From contig NZ_BQHO01000005.1 of the NCBI RefSeq assembly GCF_021601385.1, positions 124,001 through 188,000 on the forward strand: a stretch of DNA of 64,000 nt, written 5' to 3'. Below, piece by piece: positions 44,908-54,222 of this stretch. A program made the position numbers and the translations under genes. The notes beneath the pieces are model-generated. The model ran no database searches. It had not been told where the DNA came from and saw only the letters and a program-made list of their open reading frames with translations. This DNA comes from Pseudomonas parasichuanensis (lineage in GTDB: Bacteria > Pseudomonadota > Gammaproteobacteria > Pseudomonadales > Pseudomonadaceae). How positions within the stretch are numbered: position 1 is the first letter of the stretch; each line of letters begins with the position of its first letter.

Positions 44908-46257
44908 TCAGTCCTGTTGCGGCGCAAGGGCCTCACGCAGGCTCTGGACCGCCGCATCACGGGCCTCGGCGCTGTCGAACTGCGGCCCCTCGGCCACTTG
45001 CTCGCCTTCCAGCCACAGCGCAAAGCCCAGGCCTTCAACCCGCACATCCGCCTCGCCGCCCTGCTGCAGTTGCTTGCTCACCGCACCGGCGCTCTTGCCA
45101 TCGGCAAAGCTGCGCGACAGCAGCAGTTGCTCGCCGTCGGCGGCCAGCAGGCGGAAGCGGAAGCTGCCGTCTTCGTCGCGGAAGCTGACGAAACGCGCGC
45201 TCTTGGCGGCTTTTTTCTTCACTTCGGCGTTGGCCTGCACGCTGGTGCGGAACGAACGCAGGCCCACCGCCTCGCGCAGCTGCTCGAGGAACGGCGTGGC
45301 GCTCTTGCGTGCCTTGGCGGCACCGGCCAGCAGGATGTCTTCCAGGTCGGACGGGCGCGAGATCAACTGGTGATAGTGATCGCGTTTCTCGGCCAGCTGG
45401 CCGTCAAGCAGCTGGAACAGGCGCTGCTTGGCCTCGCCCCAGCCCAGCCCCTGCAGCAGCTCTTCGCGGAACTCGGCGCATTGCGCCGGCGTCGAGAAGG
45501 CCTGGAACAGGGTGAACAGGTGCGAATTGTCCGGGTCCTTGGCTTCGCCCGGGGCGCGCGAGTCGGTAACGATGCGCGAGATCGCGTCCTTCATGTCCTT
45601 GGCGCTGGTGAACAGCGGGATGGTGTTGTCGTAGCTCTTGGACATCTTGCGCCCGTCCAGGCCCGGCAACGTGGCCACGCTTTCCTCGATCACCGCTTCC
45701 GGCAGGGTGAAGAAGTCCTTGCCCTGGCCGAACAGGTGGTTGAAGCGCTGGCCGATGTCGCGGGCCATCTCCACGTGCTGGATCTGGTCGCGCCCCACCG
45801 GCACCTTGTGCGCGTTGAACATCAGGATGTCAGCGGCCATCAGCACCGGGTAGCTGAACAGGCCCATGGTCACGCCGGCGTCCGGGTCTTCACCGTTTTC
45901 GACGTTCTTGTCCACCGACGCCTTGTAGGCGTGGGCGCGGTTGAGCAGGCCCTTGGCGGCAACGCAGGTCAGCAGCCAGGTCAGCTCGGGGATCTCGGGG
46001 ATGTCGGACTGACGGTAGAAGGTCACTTTGTCCGGGTCCAGGCCGCCCGCCAGCCAGGTGGCGGCAATCTCCAGGCGCGAACGCTGGATGCGCAGCGGAT
46101 CGTCGCACTTGATCAGGGCGTGGTAGTCGGCCAGGAAGTAGAACGAGTCGGCACCTGGCTGCTGGCTGGCGAGGATCGCCGGGCGGATGGCGCCGGCGTA
46201 GTTGCCCAGGTGCGGGGTGCCGGTGGTGGTGATACCGGTGAGGATGCGCGTAGTCAT
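44908..46257 (-). CDS. trpS: Tryptophanyl-tRNA synthetase with C-terminal extension
   Basis: A 449-residue class I synthetase. The HIGH-like motif is [11 protein letters not shown] near the start, and the KMSKS motif is [12 protein letters not shown]. The catalytic and anticodon-binding part ends near residue 335, the size of most bacterial TrpRS. About 110 further residues follow. That tail contains [21 protein letters not shown], one residue over a compact beta pattern resembling DUF1508/YegP repeats. The same length is, as I recall, usual for Pseudomonas, so this is a lineage feature. The hydrolase gene precedes it by 24 bp, so they may be co-transcribed. Confidence 0.95.
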   Translation of the reverse strand: MTTRILTGITTTGTPHLGNYAGAIRPAILASQQPGADSFYFLADYHALIKCDDPLRIQRSRLEIAATWLAGGLDPDKVTFYRQSDIPEIPELTWLLTCVAAKGLLNRAHAYKASVDKNVENGEDPDAGVTMGLFSYPVLMAADILMFNAHKVPVGRDQIQHVEMARDIGQRFNHLFGQGKDFFTLPEAVIEESVATLPGLDGRKMSKSYDNTIPLFTSAKDMKDAISRIVTDSRAPGEAKDPDNSHLFTLFQAFSTPAQCAEFREELLQGLGWGEAKQRLFQLLDGQLAEKRDHYHQLISRPSDLEDILLAGAAKARKSATPFLEQLREAVGLRSFRTSVQANAEVKKKAAKSARFVSFRDEDGSFRFRLLAADGEQLLLSRSFADGKSAGAVSKQLQQGGEADVRVEGLGFALWLEGEQVAEGPQFDSAEARDAAVQSLREALAPQQD

Positions 46258-46281
46258 GGGTGTTCGCTTGTTCAGGCTTGC

Positions 46282-46917
46282 TCAGTTCGAAAGGCGCGGC
46301 AGCAGCAGATCCTTCAGATCGGTCAGCTTGCCATGGAAGAAGTGTCCGCATTCTGCCACTTTCAGCAGCTCATGGGGGCGCGACAGGGCGGCGGACCAGT
46401 CGTAGACCAGCTGCGGCTCGACCACTTCGTCGGTGTCCGGTTGCACGACCGTCAGCGCAACCTGCTGTGCCAGCGGGAATTGCTCGGTAAGGCGCATCAC
46501 CGCCGGGGCGATCATGAACAGTTGCTGCAACGCCACCCCTTCGGCCTCCAGGCGCCCGGCCAGGCTGGCGGCAACAAAGCCACCGAAGGAGAAGCCCATC
46601 AGCACCAGCGGCAGCTCGGGATGTTGCGCCCGCAGCCAGGCCGCCACCGCTTCGGCGTCGGCCACTTCACCGGCGCCCATGTCATGGCTGCCGGCGCTCT
46701 GGCCAACGCCACGGTAGTTGAAACGCAGGGTGACGTAGCCGGCGTCGCGGGCGGTGCGTTGCAGGGTCGAGACCACCTTGTTGAGCATGGTGCCGCCCTG
46801 GACCGGGTTGGGGTGGCAGATCAGCACCGCGCCACGGGCATCGGCCACGTCCAGGTACAAGGCTTCCAGCTGGCCGCACGGGCCATCGATGAACAAGGGT
46901 GTTTCGCGGATAAGCAA
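46282..46917 (-). CDS. Alpha/beta hydrolase (dienelactone-hydrolase-like / YsgA group)
   Basis: A 211-residue serine hydrolase fold. The oxyanion region is LICHPNPVQGGTM, the nucleophile elbow GFSFGGFVAA, the acid probably Asp in VVQPDTDEVV, and the histidine is in CGHFFHGKL. This CHPNPxxGG pattern marks a family of short hydrolases of unknown substrate. The start appears to be TTG at 46917 (MLIRETPLFIDG), with GGAG seven bases upstream; no ATG exists in the first 40 codons. It precedes trpS by 24 bp on the same strand and diverges from zapG. Confidence 0.85.
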   Translation of the reverse strand: MLIRETPLFIDGPCGQLEALYLDVADARGAVLICHPNPVQGGTMLNKVVSTLQRTARDAGYVTLRFNYRGVGQSAGSHDMGAGEVADAEAVAAWLRAQHPELPLVLMGFSFGGFVAASLAGRLEAEGVALQQLFMIAPAVMRLTEQFPLAQQVALTVVQPDTDEVVEPQLVYDWSAALSRPHELLKVAECGHFFHGKLTDLKDLLLPRLSN

Positions 46918-46970
46918 GGCACTACTCCGTGACCTCAGGGAGGGTCGACTCGTCTAGCAAAGGAATTCTG

Positions 46971-46999
46971 TTCTGATTTGCGATCGCTCGCGGTATACA
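46971..46999 (+). promoter_or_regulatory. Candidate promoter of zapG/yhcB
   Basis: TTCTGA (46971-46976), 17 bp, TATACA (46994-46999), 54 bp upstream of the GTG start. The -10 is good, the -35 partial. Confidence 0.5.
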
Positions 47000-47052
47000 G
47001 CGCAGGTCTGAGCCGTTAACGTAAAGCAAAGCCGTTTATAGAGGAAGGACTC

Positions 47053-47490
47053 GTGGAACACTCGCTCCTTGTTTGGTTGCTGCCGACCCTGGCCCTGGTC
47101 ATCGGTGTCGTTGCAGGTTTCGCGCTGGCCCGCCTGCTGCCCAATGCGGCGCCCAGCAATACACAACGCCAGCTGGATGACATCCAGCAGCGTTTCGACA
47201 CCTACCAGAACGAAGTGGTCACCCACTTCAACAGCACCGCCTCGCTGGTGCAGAAGCTCACGCAAAGCTACCAGGACGTGCAGGATCACCTGGCCGACGG
47301 CGCCAACCGCCTGGCCCTCGACGAGCTGACCCGCCAGCGCCTGCTGGCTGCCCTGCATTCGGAAGCGGCGCAAGCACCACGCGACCGCCTGACCCCGCCG
47401 AAAGACACCGCCGAAGTGCCGCGTGACTATGCGCCCAAGGCACCGAACTCGCCCGGTATGCTGGATGAGAGCTACGGCTTGAAGCGTTGA
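47053..47490 (+). CDS. zapG: ZapG / YhcB (DUF1043) inner-membrane protein
   Basis: A 145-residue protein with one N-terminal helix (about 6-27, LLVWLLPTLALVIGVVAGFALA), then a predicted coiled coil (QRQLDDIQQRFDTYQNEVVTHF, in outline). A charged, Pro-rich tail follows. YhcB (also ZapG, LapD) links division and wall synthesis in enterics and is synthetic sick with envelope genes. The GTG start at 47053 has GAGGAAGG nine bases upstream. A strong terminator follows. Its presence near other envelope and division genes is suggestive only. Confidence 0.9.
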   Translation: MEHSLLVWLLPTLALVIGVVAGFALARLLPNAAPSNTQRQLDDIQQRFDTYQNEVVTHFNSTASLVQKLTQSYQDVQDHLADGANRLALDELTRQRLLAALHSEAAQAPRDRLTPPKDTAEVPRDYAPKAPNSPGMLDESYGLKR

Positions 47491-47504
47491 TCGAATGACA
47501 TGAA

Positions 47505-47530
47505 GAAGGCCTCGAGAGAGGCCTTTTTTG
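47505..47530 (+). terminator. Intrinsic terminator of zapG
   Basis: AGGCCTC, GAGA loop, GAGGCCT followed by six T, 16 bp after the zapG stop. The GAGA is a GNRA-type tetraloop, which makes the hairpin stable. Confidence 0.92.
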
Positions 47531-47546
47531 TGGGCGTGGTTTACTG

Positions 47547-47636
47547 GCCTCATCGCCGGCAAGTCGCAGCGGCGAACCGCGGCTCCCACAGGGGAAAGGA
47601 GATCTCTGTGGGAGCCGGCTTGCCGGCGATGAGGCC
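47547..47636. repeat. Paired REP palindrome (GCCGGCTTGCCGGC type)
   Basis: GGCCTCATCGCCGGCAAGTC and GGAGCCGGCTTGCCGGCGAT (with GAGGCC beyond) are inverted units across about 25 bp. The left unit is damaged: GCCGGCAAGTCGCAGCGGCGAACCGCGGCTCCCAC-like sequence carries an insertion. The pair lies between the zapG terminator and the mdeB stop. Confidence 0.8.
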
Positions 47637-47664
47637 AATACAGGCAAAGGCAATTCAAAGCCAG

Positions 47665-50355
47665 TCATCGATACCAGGCTGCACCTTCATCCTCGATGCC
47701 ATACCTTGCCCTGGCCTGTGCCAACACTTCTTTCGGCAACCGCCCCTGCCGCACCAGCCCATACAACGCCGCCATCACCACCGCAAACCGGTCCACCTCG
47801 AAGAACCGCCGCAGCTGCTGACGGGTATCGCTGCGGCCGAAGCCATCGGTGCCCAGGGTGATGTAAGGCGCATCGACGTACTCAGCGATCAGTTGCGGCC
47901 AGGCGCGCACATAGTCACTGGCGGCGATCACCGGCGCATCGCCTTCGAGGCAGCGCCGCACATGGCTGTCCTCTACCCCTCCGTCTATCGCGGCCCGGCG
48001 CTGATCCCTGGCCTCCCGCGCCAACTCACTGAAGCTGGTGACACTGAACACCTCGCTGTCGACCTGCCATTCGGTCGCCAGCAGTTCACTGGCGGCGATC
48101 ACTTCGCGCAGGATCGTCCCCGAACCCAGCAGCCGCACCTGGGCACGCGGCTTCAATGACTGCTGCCGCGCGTGCAGGTACATGCCACGCAACACATCGG
48201 CGTGTACACCTGGCGGTAGCGACGGCTGTGGATAGTTTTCGTTCATCACCGCCACGTAATGGAACTCGTCGCACTGCTCCACCAGCATGCGCCGCGCGGC
48301 ATGGTCGAGGATCACCGCCAGCTCCCCGGCGAAGCACGGGTCCCAGGCCCGGCAGTTGGGCACCATCGAAGCCATGACCAGGCTCGAGCCATCCTGGTGC
48401 TGCAACCCTTCCCCGCCGAGCGTGGTGCGCCCGGCAGTAGCGCCCAGCAACAGGCCACGGGCGCGCTGGTCGGCGGCAGCCCAGATCAGGTCGCCGACAC
48501 GCTGGAAACCGAACATCGAGTAATAGATGTACACCGGCAGCATCGGCTCGCCGTGTACCGCATAGGAAGTGGCGGCCGCGACCCATGACGAGATCGCCCC
48601 GGCCTCGGTGATGCCCTCTTCCAGCAACTGGCCGTCGCGCGCCTCCTTGTACGTCAGCAGCGAGCCGGCATCCTCGGGCTCGTAGCGCTGCCCCGCCGGT
48701 GAGTAGATACCGATCTGGCGGAACAGGCTGGCCATGCCGAAGGTTCGCGCCTCATCGGCGACGATCGGCACCACCCGCGGCCCCAGCCCCGGCGCCTTGA
48801 GCCAGTGGCCGAGCAGGCGCACGGCGGCCATGGTGGTGGACATTTCCTTGCCGTCGGCGTGCAAGGCGAAACCTGCGAAGGCATCGAGCGCCGGCAGTGG
48901 CAACGTGGCGCAGTCGCTGCGCCGCACCGGCAAAGGGCCGCCAAGGGCCTCACGGCGCTGACGCAGATAAACCATCTCCGCGCTGTCCTCGGCCGGGCGA
49001 TAGAAGCGCAGTTGCTCCACCGCCTCGTCCGACAGCGGCAAGTGGAAACGATCGCGAAAGGCCAACAGCGCCTGTACATCGAGTTTCTTGGCCTGGTGTG
49101 CGGTCATCCGCGACTCACCGGCGCTGCTCATGCCATAGCCTTTCTTGGTCTTGGCCAGGATCACCGTCGGCCGGCCCTTGCACGCCTTGGCGGCGGCATA
49201 GGCCGCGTGCAGCTTGCGAAAATCATGGCCACCGCGCTTGAGGGCGTTGATCTCCTCACTGCTCATATGCGCCACCAGGCGCTGCAGGGCCGGCTCCTGG
49301 TTGAAGAAATGCTCCAGGTTATAGCTGCCATCCTTGGCGCCCAGGGTCTGGAACTGGCCATCGGGTGTCGCTGCCAGCTGGCGCAGCAACGCGTGCTCGT
49401 GGTCGCGGGCGAACAGTGCGTCCCACTCCGAGCCCCACAGCACCTTGATCACATTCCAGCCGGCACCGCTGAACAGCGCTTCCAGCTCCTGGACGATCTG
49501 GCCGTTGCCACGCACCGGCCCATCCAGCCGTTGCAGGTTGCAGTTGACGATGAAGGTCAGGTTGTCCAGCCCTTCGCGGGCGGCCAGGGTCAGGCCGGCG
49601 ATGGACTCCGGCTCGTCCATCTCGCCATCGCCGAACACGCCCCACACATGCCGGGCCGAGGTGTCCAGCAGGCCGCGATGCTGCAGGTAGCGCATGAAGC
49701 GCGCCTGGTAGATCGCACTGAGCGGGCCGATGCCCATGGAGCCGGTGGGGAACTGCCAGAAGTCGGGCATCAGCCAGGGGTGTGGATAAGAACACAGGCC
49801 ATTGCCCGCGACTTCCTGGCGGTAGTTGGCCAGTTGCTGTTCGCTCAAACGCCCTTCGAGAAACGCCCGGGCATAAATGCCCGGCGCCGAATGCGGCTGG
49901 AAGAACACCAGGTCGCCCGTGCGCCCCTCGCCGCCGCTTTCGCCACGAAAGAAGTACTGAAAGCCGACCTCGAAGATCTCTGCCGCCGAGGCGTAGCTGG
50001 CGATATGCCCGCCCAGCTCGCCATAGGCATGGTTGGCCCGCACCACCATCGCCAGGGCGTTCCAACGCAGGATACCGGTGATCCGCTCGTCCAGCTCCAG
50101 GTCGCCGGGGTAGGCCCCCTGCTGCTCCACCGGCAAGGTATTGCGGTAGGCGGAAAACGCCTGGGCCTCGCGCTCCAGGCCCAGCTCCAAGGCATGGGCC
50201 TGCAGGCGCTGCAGCAGGTAGCGCGCCCGCGCCGGGCCGCAATGGGCCAGGCTGGACTCAAGGGCCTGGCACCATTCGGCGGTTTCCGCCGGGTCACTGT
50301 CCAACGCGGCATCCTGGGCCGTAAACGGCGCGTTCGGGTTCATCATCGCTACCAT
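47665..50355 (-). CDS. mdeB: 2-oxoacid dehydrogenase E1 (homodimeric, AceE-like), MdeB
   Basis: An 896-residue thiamine-diphosphate E1 of the homodimeric pyruvate dehydrogenase family. RANHAYGELGGHIASYASA starts the fold. The ThDP and Mg motif is GDGEMDEPESIAGLTLA (from 242), closed by NCNLQRLDGP; GGEGLQHQDG and PVYIYYSMFGFQR lie in the C-terminal half. Described P. putida MdeB follows methionine gamma-lyase and acts on 2-oxobutyrate. Here it begins 25 bp after mdeA on the same strand. There is no E2 or E3 gene nearby. The start at ATG 50355 has AGAGG upstream; two later ATGs are in frame. Confidence 0.92.
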   Translation of the reverse strand: MVAMMNPNAPFTAQDAALDSDPAETAEWCQALESSLAHCGPARARYLLQRLQAHALELGLEREAQAFSAYRNTLPVEQQGAYPGDLELDERITGILRWNALAMVVRANHAYGELGGHIASYASAAEIFEVGFQYFFRGESGGEGRTGDLVFFQPHSAPGIYARAFLEGRLSEQQLANYRQEVAGNGLCSYPHPWLMPDFWQFPTGSMGIGPLSAIYQARFMRYLQHRGLLDTSARHVWGVFGDGEMDEPESIAGLTLAAREGLDNLTFIVNCNLQRLDGPVRGNGQIVQELEALFSGAGWNVIKVLWGSEWDALFARDHEHALLRQLAATPDGQFQTLGAKDGSYNLEHFFNQEPALQRLVAHMSSEEINALKRGGHDFRKLHAAYAAAKACKGRPTVILAKTKKGYGMSSAGESRMTAHQAKKLDVQALLAFRDRFHLPLSDEAVEQLRFYRPAEDSAEMVYLRQRREALGGPLPVRRSDCATLPLPALDAFAGFALHADGKEMSTTMAAVRLLGHWLKAPGLGPRVVPIVADEARTFGMASLFRQIGIYSPAGQRYEPEDAGSLLTYKEARDGQLLEEGITEAGAISSWVAAATSYAVHGEPMLPVYIYYSMFGFQRVGDLIWAAADQRARGLLLGATAGRTTLGGEGLQHQDGSSLVMASMVPNCRAWDPCFAGELAVILDHAARRMLVEQCDEFHYVAVMNENYPQPSLPPGVHADVLRGMYLHARQQSLKPRAQVRLLGSGTILREVIAASELLATEWQVDSEVFSVTSFSELAREARDQRRAAIDGGVEDSHVRRCLEGDAPVIAASDYVRAWPQLIAEYVDAPYITLGTDGFGRSDTRQQLRRFFEVDRFAVVMAALYGLVRQGRLPKEVLAQARARYGIEDEGAAWYR

Positions 50356-50379
50356 CGCGCAAGCCTCTTGCGTGGCAAT

Positions 50380-51576
50380 TCAGGCACAGGCCTTCAGGGC
50401 CTGGTCGATATCGGCCAGCAGGTCGTCGATGTCTTCGAGCCCCACCGACAACCGCACCAGCCCCTCGGAAATACCATGGTGCGCCCGCTCCTGCGGCGTA
50501 TAGCTGGAATGGGTCATGCTCGCCGGATGCTGGGCCAGCGACTCGGCATCGCCCAGGCTCACCGCCCGGCTGAACAGCTGCAAGGCGTTCATGAAACGCC
50601 GCCCGGCCTCGATGCCACCCTTGAGCTCGAAGGCGATCATCCCACCCGGCAGGCGCATCTGCCGTTGCGCCAGTGCGTACTGCGGGAACGACGGCAGCCC
50701 TGGGTAATGGATCAGCTCGACCTGCGGCTGGCGGGCCAGGTGCTCGGCCAGGCGCTGGGCATTGGCGCAATGGCGGTCCAGGCGCAGGGCCAGGGTCTTC
50801 ATGCCACGCATCAACAGCGAGGCATCGTGGGGCGACAGCACCGCGCCGGTCATGTCCTTGAGCCCCTGCAGGCGGATGCGGTCGACCAACGCCTTGCGCC
50901 CGACCACCAGGCCGGCGGTGATGTCGCCATGGCCGGACAGATACTTGGTCGCCGAGTGCACCACCAGGTCGGCACCCAATTCCAGCGGGCGCTGCAGGTA
51001 AGGGGTGCAGTAAGTATTGTCGACCACGATGCTGATGTCGTGGCCACGCACCGCCTCGGCCACCGCGGCGATATCCACCAGTTGCATGTTGGGGTTGGCC
51101 GGGGTCTCGAAATAGATCATCCGTGTTTTCGCGGTGATCGCGGCTTTGAGCGCCTGCGGGTCGTTGAGGTCGACGTGCTGGATCTTCACCCCGAACTCAC
51201 CGATGCCATGGTGCAGGTAGGCGAAGGTGCAGCCATACAGGGTGCGGCCGACGATCAGTTCATCCCCCGGGCGTAGCAAGGTCCATAGGGTGGAGGTGAT
51301 GGCGCCCATGCCCGACGCCAGCGCCAGCCCGGCCTCGCCGCCTTCGAGCGATGCCATGCGCTGTTCCAGCAGGGCCAGGGTGGGGTTGGAGATGCGGCTG
51401 TAGAAGTGCCCGCCCTCCTCGCCAGCGAAGCAGGCGGCACCGTATTCGACGGTCGGGAAAGCGAAGGTGGCGGTCTGGTAGACCGGCGGCACCAGGGCGC
51501 CGCCATGGGACAACGGGTCATAGCCGTAGTGGATGGCCCGCGTGGAAAAACCGGTGTTGTTATTGGAGTCGCGCAT
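50380..51576 (-). CDS. mdeA: L-methionine gamma-lyase
   Basis: A 398-residue PLP enzyme splitting methionine into methanethiol, ammonia and 2-oxobutyrate. Length and sequence agree closely with the P. putida enzyme. Lys211 in SATKYLSGH carries PLP. Tyr59 and Arg61 (YSRISNP) bind phosphate from the partner subunit, and Tyr114 and Cys116 (LYGCTF) as well as Lys240/Asp241 (LKDMTG) line the active site. Cys116 separates true methionine gamma-lyases from cystathionine gamma-synthases and -lyases, so the call is specific. ATG 51576 is 127 bp from the divergent mdeR. Confidence 0.96.
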   Translation of the reverse strand: MRDSNNNTGFSTRAIHYGYDPLSHGGALVPPVYQTATFAFPTVEYGAACFAGEEGGHFYSRISNPTLALLEQRMASLEGGEAGLALASGMGAITSTLWTLLRPGDELIVGRTLYGCTFAYLHHGIGEFGVKIQHVDLNDPQALKAAITAKTRMIYFETPANPNMQLVDIAAVAEAVRGHDISIVVDNTYCTPYLQRPLELGADLVVHSATKYLSGHGDITAGLVVGRKALVDRIRLQGLKDMTGAVLSPHDASLLMRGMKTLALRLDRHCANAQRLAEHLARQPQVELIHYPGLPSFPQYALAQRQMRLPGGMIAFELKGGIEAGRRFMNALQLFSRAVSLGDAESLAQHPASMTHSSYTPQERAHHGISEGLVRLSVGLEDIDDLLADIDQALKACA

Positions 51577-51703
51577 GGCAACAGCCTCGTGTGGTTTGTT
51601 ATAAGCTTATGCCACCGAGCTGCTGCAATTTTTCCAAAGTTGCCCACGCATTCGCGCCAGTATTGGAATAAAAACAATAAATGGTTAACAAGGAGGGCAA
51701 ATC
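51577..51703. promoter_or_regulatory. mdeA/mdeR divergent control region
   Basis: A 10-bp perfect palindrome ATAAGCTTAT is at 51601-51610, 25 bp before the mdeA ATG. A looser inverted pair TTTTTCCAA (51629-51637) and TTGGAATAAAA (51663-51673) spans 45 bp, like Lrp-type sites. mdeR has an AGGAGGG ribosome site at 51690-51696. Confidence 0.5.
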
Positions 51704-52183
51704 ATGCCTTCGACCCTCGACCGCACCGACCGCGCCCTGCTCGCCGCCCTGCAGGACAATGCGCGCCTGACCGTCTCCGAACTCGCCGACCAGGTCGCCC
51801 TGACCACCTCACCGTGCTGGCGGCGGGTCAAGTTGCTGGAAGACAACGGCTACATCACCGGCTACCAGGCCATCCTCTCGCCCAAATCGCTGGGTTTTGG
51901 CGTCACTGCCTTCGTCAGCATCATGATGGACTCGCACACCAAGGAGATCGCCCTGGCGTTCGAGCGGCGGCTGATGGAAATCCCCGAGATCGTCGCCTGC
52001 CACAACATTTCCGGGCGCTATGACTTTTTGCTGGAGATCCTGGCGCGGGACCTGGAGTCCTTTGGCGAATTCACCCGCGAGGTGCTGCAGCGCCTGCCGG
52101 GGGTGAAGGAGATTTATTCGAGCTTTTCGTACAAGGCGGTGAAGGAGCGACGGGTGATCCCGGTGTCCGAGAAGCACATCTAG
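51704..52183 (+). CDS. mdeR: Lrp/AsnC family activator MdeR
   Basis: A 159-residue Lrp-type regulator. The N-terminal HTH is LDRTDRALLAALQDNARLTV and SELADQVALTTSPCWRRVKL, and the C-terminal RAM domain starts near FGVTAFVSIMM and includes CHNISGRYDFLLEILARDL. In P. putida MdeR activates mdeAB. Divergent placement 127 bp from mdeA fits that. Ligands for this family are usually amino acids; methionine or a catabolite is likely but not shown. ATG 51704 has an excellent AGGAGGG box. A solitary REP and a bidirectional terminator follow. Confidence 0.94.
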   Translation: MPSTLDRTDRALLAALQDNARLTVSELADQVALTTSPCWRRVKLLEDNGYITGYQAILSPKSLGFGVTAFVSIMMDSHTKEIALAFERRLMEIPEIVACHNISGRYDFLLEILARDLESFGEFTREVLQRLPGVKEIYSSFSYKAVKERRVIPVSEKHI

Positions 52184-52192
52184 CAAGCCATG

Positions 52193-52216
52193 TGTGGAGC
52201 CGGCTTGCCGGCGATG
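52193..52216. repeat. Solitary REP element
   Basis: GTGTGGAGCCGGCTTGCCGG followed by CGATG: one REP unit of the GCCGGCTTGCCGGC type, without an inverted partner. It starts ten bases after the mdeR stop. Confidence 0.75.
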
Positions 52217-52263
52217 GGCTGCACAGCAGCCGCGAAATCCTGCCAAAAGACACCATGCAAATG

Positions 52264-52289
52264 AAAAACCCCGCCGAAGCGGGGTTTTT
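52264..52289. terminator. Bidirectional intrinsic terminator between mdeR and cysNC
   Basis: AAAAACCCCGC, CGAA loop, GCGGGGTTTTT: an 11-bp stem with a tetraloop and T-runs on both strands. It ends cysNC (stop at 52306, minus) and mdeR (plus). Confidence 0.92.
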
Positions 52290-52305
52290 CACATCAGGCA
52301 ATCAA

Positions 52306-54207
52306 TCAGATCGCCCCACGCTGACGCAACACATCCAGCACAAGCTTCACGCCTTCATCGACGCTGACCGACTGGGTGTCGATCACCAGGTCCGCATCCA
52401 GCGGCACGTCGTACGGGAAGCTCTCGCCCGGGATGTTGTCGCCACCGGCGGCATACAGGCCCTGCGGGTCACGCTCGCGGCAGGCCAGCGGCGATGCCTG
52501 GACGTAGACCGTCACCAGGCGCTCCTTGCCGATCAGCGCCTTGGCCTGTTCGCGGCCTTCGGCGTCCGGGGCCACGAAGGCGGCCAGGGTCAGCAGGCCG
52601 GCTTCGTTGAACTGGCGCGCCACATGGGCGGCGCGGCGCCAGTTCTCGGTGCGGCCGGCACGGTCCTGCGGCAGGCCCTTGTTCAGGTCGTGGCGCAGGT
52701 TCTGACCATCGAGTACATAGACCGCACGGCCCATGTCGAACAGCTTGCGCTCGACCGCATAGGCCAGGGTGCTCTTGCCAGCGCCGGAGAGGCCGCTGAA
52801 CAGCACGGTGGCCGGCTGCTGGCCGAAGCGCAGGGCGCGCTCTTCGGTGGCCACGTGGGCCAGCTTGCCATGCTGGCCAGCGCTGCCGTGTGGCAGTACC
52901 GGCGGCGCGATGATCATGCCGGCGCCGACGGTGCCGTTGGTCAGGCGGTCGATGACGATGAACGCGCCAGTAGTGCGGTTGCTGTCGTAACCGTCCAGGG
53001 CGATGGCGCTGTCCAGGGCGACCTTGACGCGGCCGATCTCGTTCAGCTGCAGCGCACTGGCGGCGCCCTGCTCGAGGGTGTTCACATCGACCTTGTGGGT
53101 GATGCTGGCAATCGAACCCGGCACGTAGCTGGTGGCGCGCTTGATGTCGTATTTCTTGCCCGGGAGCATCGGCTCCTCGGCCATCCACACCAGCATGGCG
53201 TCGAACTGGTCGGTCACCTGCGGCACGTTGTCGGCATGCACCAGCAGGTCGCCACGGGAGATGTCGATCTCGTCTTCCATGGTCAGGGTCACGGCCTGGC
53301 CGGGGCCGGCGTTCTCCAGCTCACCTTCGAAGGTGACAATGGACTTGACCCGGCTGCTCTTGCCCGACGGCAGCACGACGATCTCGTCGCCCTTGTGCAC
53401 CACGCCACCGGCGATGGTGCCGGCAAAGCCGCGGAAGTTCAGGTTCGGGCGGTTGACGTACTGCACCGGGAAGCGCAGGTCGGTGACATTGCGGTCGGCG
53501 GCGATCTCGACGGACTCGAGGATCTCCATCAGCACCGGGCCGGTGTACCACGGCGACTGCTCGCTGCGGTTGACCACGTTGTCGCCCTTGAGCGCCGACA
53601 TCGGCACGAAGTGCAGGCTCGAAGGCGTCAGGTTGATGCTCTCGGCGAACTTCAGGTAGTCGGCCTTGATCGACTCGAAGACCTGCTCGTCGAAGCCCTT
53701 GAGGTCCATCTTGTTGACCGCGACGACGATGTGCTTGATGCCCAGCAGCGAGGCGATGTAGCTGTGCCGGCGGGTCTGGGTCTGCACGCCGTAGCGGGCA
53801 TCGACCAGGATGATCGCCAGGTCGCAGGTGGACGCGCCGGTGGCCATGTTGCGGGTGTACTGCTCGTGGCCCGGGGTGTCGGCGATGATGAACTTGCGCT
53901 TGGCGGTGGAGAAGTAGCGGTAGGCGACATCGATGGTGATGCCCTGCTCGCGCTCGGCCTGCAAGCCATCCACCAGCAGCGCCAGGTCGACTTCCTCGCC
54001 AGTGGTGCCGGATTTCTTCGAGTCACGGGTGATGGCCTCGAGGTGGTCCTCGTAGATCATCTTGGAGTCGTGCAGCAGGCGCCCGATCAGGGTGCTCTTG
54101 CCGTCGTCCACGTTGCCGCAGGTGAGGAAGCGCAGCAGCTCTTTACGCTCATGCTGGGCCAGGTAGGCGAGGATGTCCTCGCTGATCAGATCAGATTGGT
54201 GCGACAT
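52306..54207 (-). CDS. cysNC: Bifunctional sulfate adenylyltransferase subunit 1 / APS kinase CysNC
   Basis: A 633-residue fusion. The N-terminal GTPase (about 1-430) has [15 protein letters not shown] (from 32), [13 protein letters not shown] and NKMDLKGF; it drives the sulfurylase made with CysD. The C-terminal APS kinase (about 440-633) has [15 protein letters not shown] and [13 protein letters not shown], and phosphorylates APS to PAPS. It follows cysD by 15 bp. Many Pseudomonas carry this fusion; separate cysN and cysC are the enteric form. In Pseudomonas sulfate reduction goes mainly through APS, so PAPS made here may serve other roles. ATG 54207. Confidence 0.96.
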   Translation of the reverse strand: MSHQSDLISEDILAYLAQHERKELLRFLTCGNVDDGKSTLIGRLLHDSKMIYEDHLEAITRDSKKSGTTGEEVDLALLVDGLQAEREQGITIDVAYRYFSTAKRKFIIADTPGHEQYTRNMATGASTCDLAIILVDARYGVQTQTRRHSYIASLLGIKHIVVAVNKMDLKGFDEQVFESIKADYLKFAESINLTPSSLHFVPMSALKGDNVVNRSEQSPWYTGPVLMEILESVEIAADRNVTDLRFPVQYVNRPNLNFRGFAGTIAGGVVHKGDEIVVLPSGKSSRVKSIVTFEGELENAGPGQAVTLTMEDEIDISRGDLLVHADNVPQVTDQFDAMLVWMAEEPMLPGKKYDIKRATSYVPGSIASITHKVDVNTLEQGAASALQLNEIGRVKVALDSAIALDGYDSNRTTGAFIVIDRLTNGTVGAGMIIAPPVLPHGSAGQHGKLAHVATEERALRFGQQPATVLFSGLSGAGKSTLAYAVERKLFDMGRAVYVLDGQNLRHDLNKGLPQDRAGRTENWRRAAHVARQFNEAGLLTLAAFVAPDAEGREQAKALIGKERLVTVYVQASPLACRERDPQGLYAAGGDNIPGESFPYDVPLDADLVIDTQSVSVDEGVKLVLDVLRQRGAI

Positions 54208-54222
54208 GACGAAACCCTGAAA

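Noticed and set aside
48805-51276. 823-codon open frame opposite mdeB and mdeA
   Set aside because: Antisense of two recognised enzymes; no domain seen.
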